From: Pseudomonadota bacterium | GTDB lineage: Bacteria; Pseudomonadota; Gammaproteobacteria; Burkholderiales; Burkholderiaceae_C | Assembly: GCA_030918015.1 (NCBI GenBank) | Contig: JAUPTP010000130.1 | Location: forward strand, 1-6,702 | Length of the DNA stretch: 6,702 nt | Direction of reading: 5' to 3' | In this document: positions 5,851-6,702 of the stretch, in pieces | Numbering within the stretch: position 1 is the first letter of the stretch | Layout of the letters: each line of letters starts with the position of its first letter | Made by a program: the position numbers and the translations under genes | The notes under the pieces: model-generated | What the model was told of the DNA's origin: nothing | Seen by the model: only the letters and a program-made list of their open reading frames with translations | Databases searched by the model: none

Positions 5851-6702
5851 ATGACATCGGCGCGAGTACGGAGCGGCGTGGCCATCACGGCCGCGGCCCT
5901 GCTGGGCGCCGGCACCCTCGCGACCCTCACGGTGGCCCCCGCCAGCCCCGCCTTTGCCGCCCCGCCCACCGTCTGCACGGCCACCGGCGGCACGATCACC
6001 ACCGACACCCTGATTGACGGCATCCGCTGGAACGTGCACGTGTTCAACTCGAATGCGAACTTCACCCCCGCCCAGAACACCAATGTGCAGTACCTCGTGG
6101 TCGGCGGCGGCGGCGGTGGCGGCGGCGCACGCGGCACCAGCGGCGGCACCCGGGGCTACGGGGGCGGCGGGGGATCGGGTCGGGTTCTTGCCGGGACCGG
6201 ACTCGCCATCTCGTCGCTTCAGGCAGTCACCCGCGGCAACGGCGGCACCGCTGGCACGGTCACCACGATCGGCGGCACCGGCGGCACGAGCAGCATCGGC
6301 GCCCTGGTGTCGGCGGCGGGCGGCGGCGGCGGCGGCGTGGCGGGCGGCACCGGACTCGGTGGAAACGGCGCGTCCGGTGGCGGCGGCTCAGGAGACGATG
6401 TGGCGCGCGCTGGCGGCACCGCGAGCGCGGGCAACGCCGGCGGCTCGGGCAATGGAAGCGCGACCTACAACCAGCGCGCTGGGGGTGGCGGCGGCGGACC
6501 CGCAGCTGCGGGTGGCAACGCTGGCGCGGCTACCGGCGGAGCCGGCGGTGGCGGCACGACGAGCACGATCACCGGCACCTCGATCACGTATGGCGGCGGG
6601 GGTGGTGGCGGCGGTCCGACGGCCGGTGCGGCTGGAGGGGCGGGCGGTGCCGGGTCGGTCAACAGCACCGCGACGTCAGGCACGGCCAACCGCGGCGGCG
6701 GC
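5851..6702 (+). CDS. Secreted glycine-rich domain protein (copy 3, partial, runs off right edge)
   Basis: This frame is open from ATG 5851 to the window end, giving 284 codons. The start is supported by GGAG 6 bases upstream and by a signal peptide directly after it: residues 1-36, basic 'TSARVRS', hydrophobic core, cleavage 'AFA-APP'. Cys42, then 'VQYLVVGGGG' (79-88), opens the glycine-rich block, which is still running at the edge. It parallels copy 1 closely: 'IGGTGGTSSIGALV', 'ASGGGGSGD.VARAGGTASAGNAGG', 'TYGGGGGGGG.TAGAAGGAGGAGSVN' and 'ANRGGG' occur in the same order. By comparison with copy 1, about 145 residues are missing: the end of the block and presumably the Fn3-like domain. It has its own leader, so it may be regulated apart from copies 1-2. 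Its function is unknown. Confidence 0.85.
   Translation, partial: MTSARVRSGVAITAAALLGAGTLATLTVAPASPAFAAPPTVCTATGGTITTDTLIDGIRWNVHVFNSNANFTPAQNTNVQYLVVGGGGGGGGARGTSGGTRGYGGGGGSGRVLAGTGLAISSLQAVTRGNGGTAGTVTTIGGTGGTSSIGALVSAAGGGGGGVAGGTGLGGNGASGGGGSGDDVARAGGTASAGNAGGSGNGSATYNQRAGGGGGGPAAAGGNAGAATGGAGGGGTTSTITGTSITYGGGGGGGGPTAGAAGGAGGAGSVNSTATSGTANRGGG
6263..6309 (+). repeat. 47-base near-identical block shared by copies 1 and 3 (second instance)
   Basis: This is the partner of 3565-3611, lying in the same place within the glycine-rich block of copy 3. The match stops at the next base (A in copy 1, T here). Confidence 0.75.

Noticed and set aside
4424..5857. Minus-strand 477-codon frame across copy 2
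   Set aside because: Low-complexity Arg/Gly/Ala composition with no motif; it is the shadow of copy 2 in a stop-poor region.

Overview
The window is very GC-rich. It has GTG starts, 4-base stop/start overlaps, and a third codon position that is almost always G or C. This points to a high-GC actinobacterium; I cannot name the genus. No rRNA, tRNA, CRISPR array or transposase is visible. Coding density is high, and the only gene-free gaps are 110 and 149 bases.

Left half, minus strand (3006 down to 1): three genes overlap successively by 4 bases (GTGA), so they look like one translationally coupled operon. In order of transcription they are: (i) a 270-aa protein that aligns along its length with an HPr-kinase-like (HprK) domain but has lost the Walker A P-loop; (ii) a 571-aa fusion of a PAPS-dependent sulfotransferase with an HprK-like kinase domain that keeps its P-loop; (iii) the N-terminal membrane part of an ABC exporter that continues past the left edge. 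The set looks like tailoring plus export of a small molecule, modified peptide or glycan. HprK-like kinases and ABC exporters of this sort are known from lasso-peptide and related peptide-modification clusters. No precursor peptide or other core enzyme is inside the window, so this reading is inference.

Right half, plus strand (3117 to the end): three paralogous secreted proteins. Each has a signal peptide, a short N-terminal segment with one Cys, a long glycine-rich block bracketed by the beta-strand-like motifs 'YLVVGGGG' and 'GGSGVVIIRY', and (in the two complete copies) a C-terminal fibronectin-III-like domain with cysteines. Copies 1 and 2 overlap by ATGA. Copy 3 has its own leader after a hairpin and runs off the right edge. 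Copies 1 and 3 resemble each other more than either resembles copy 2.

The two halves are divergently transcribed from a 110-base region with a candidate -10 box on each strand and a 13-base palindrome on the plus-strand side. The minus-strand box sits so close to the GTG that a leaderless transcript is likely. Whether the modification/export operon acts on the glycine-rich proteins, or merely adjoins them, cannot be decided from the sequence.
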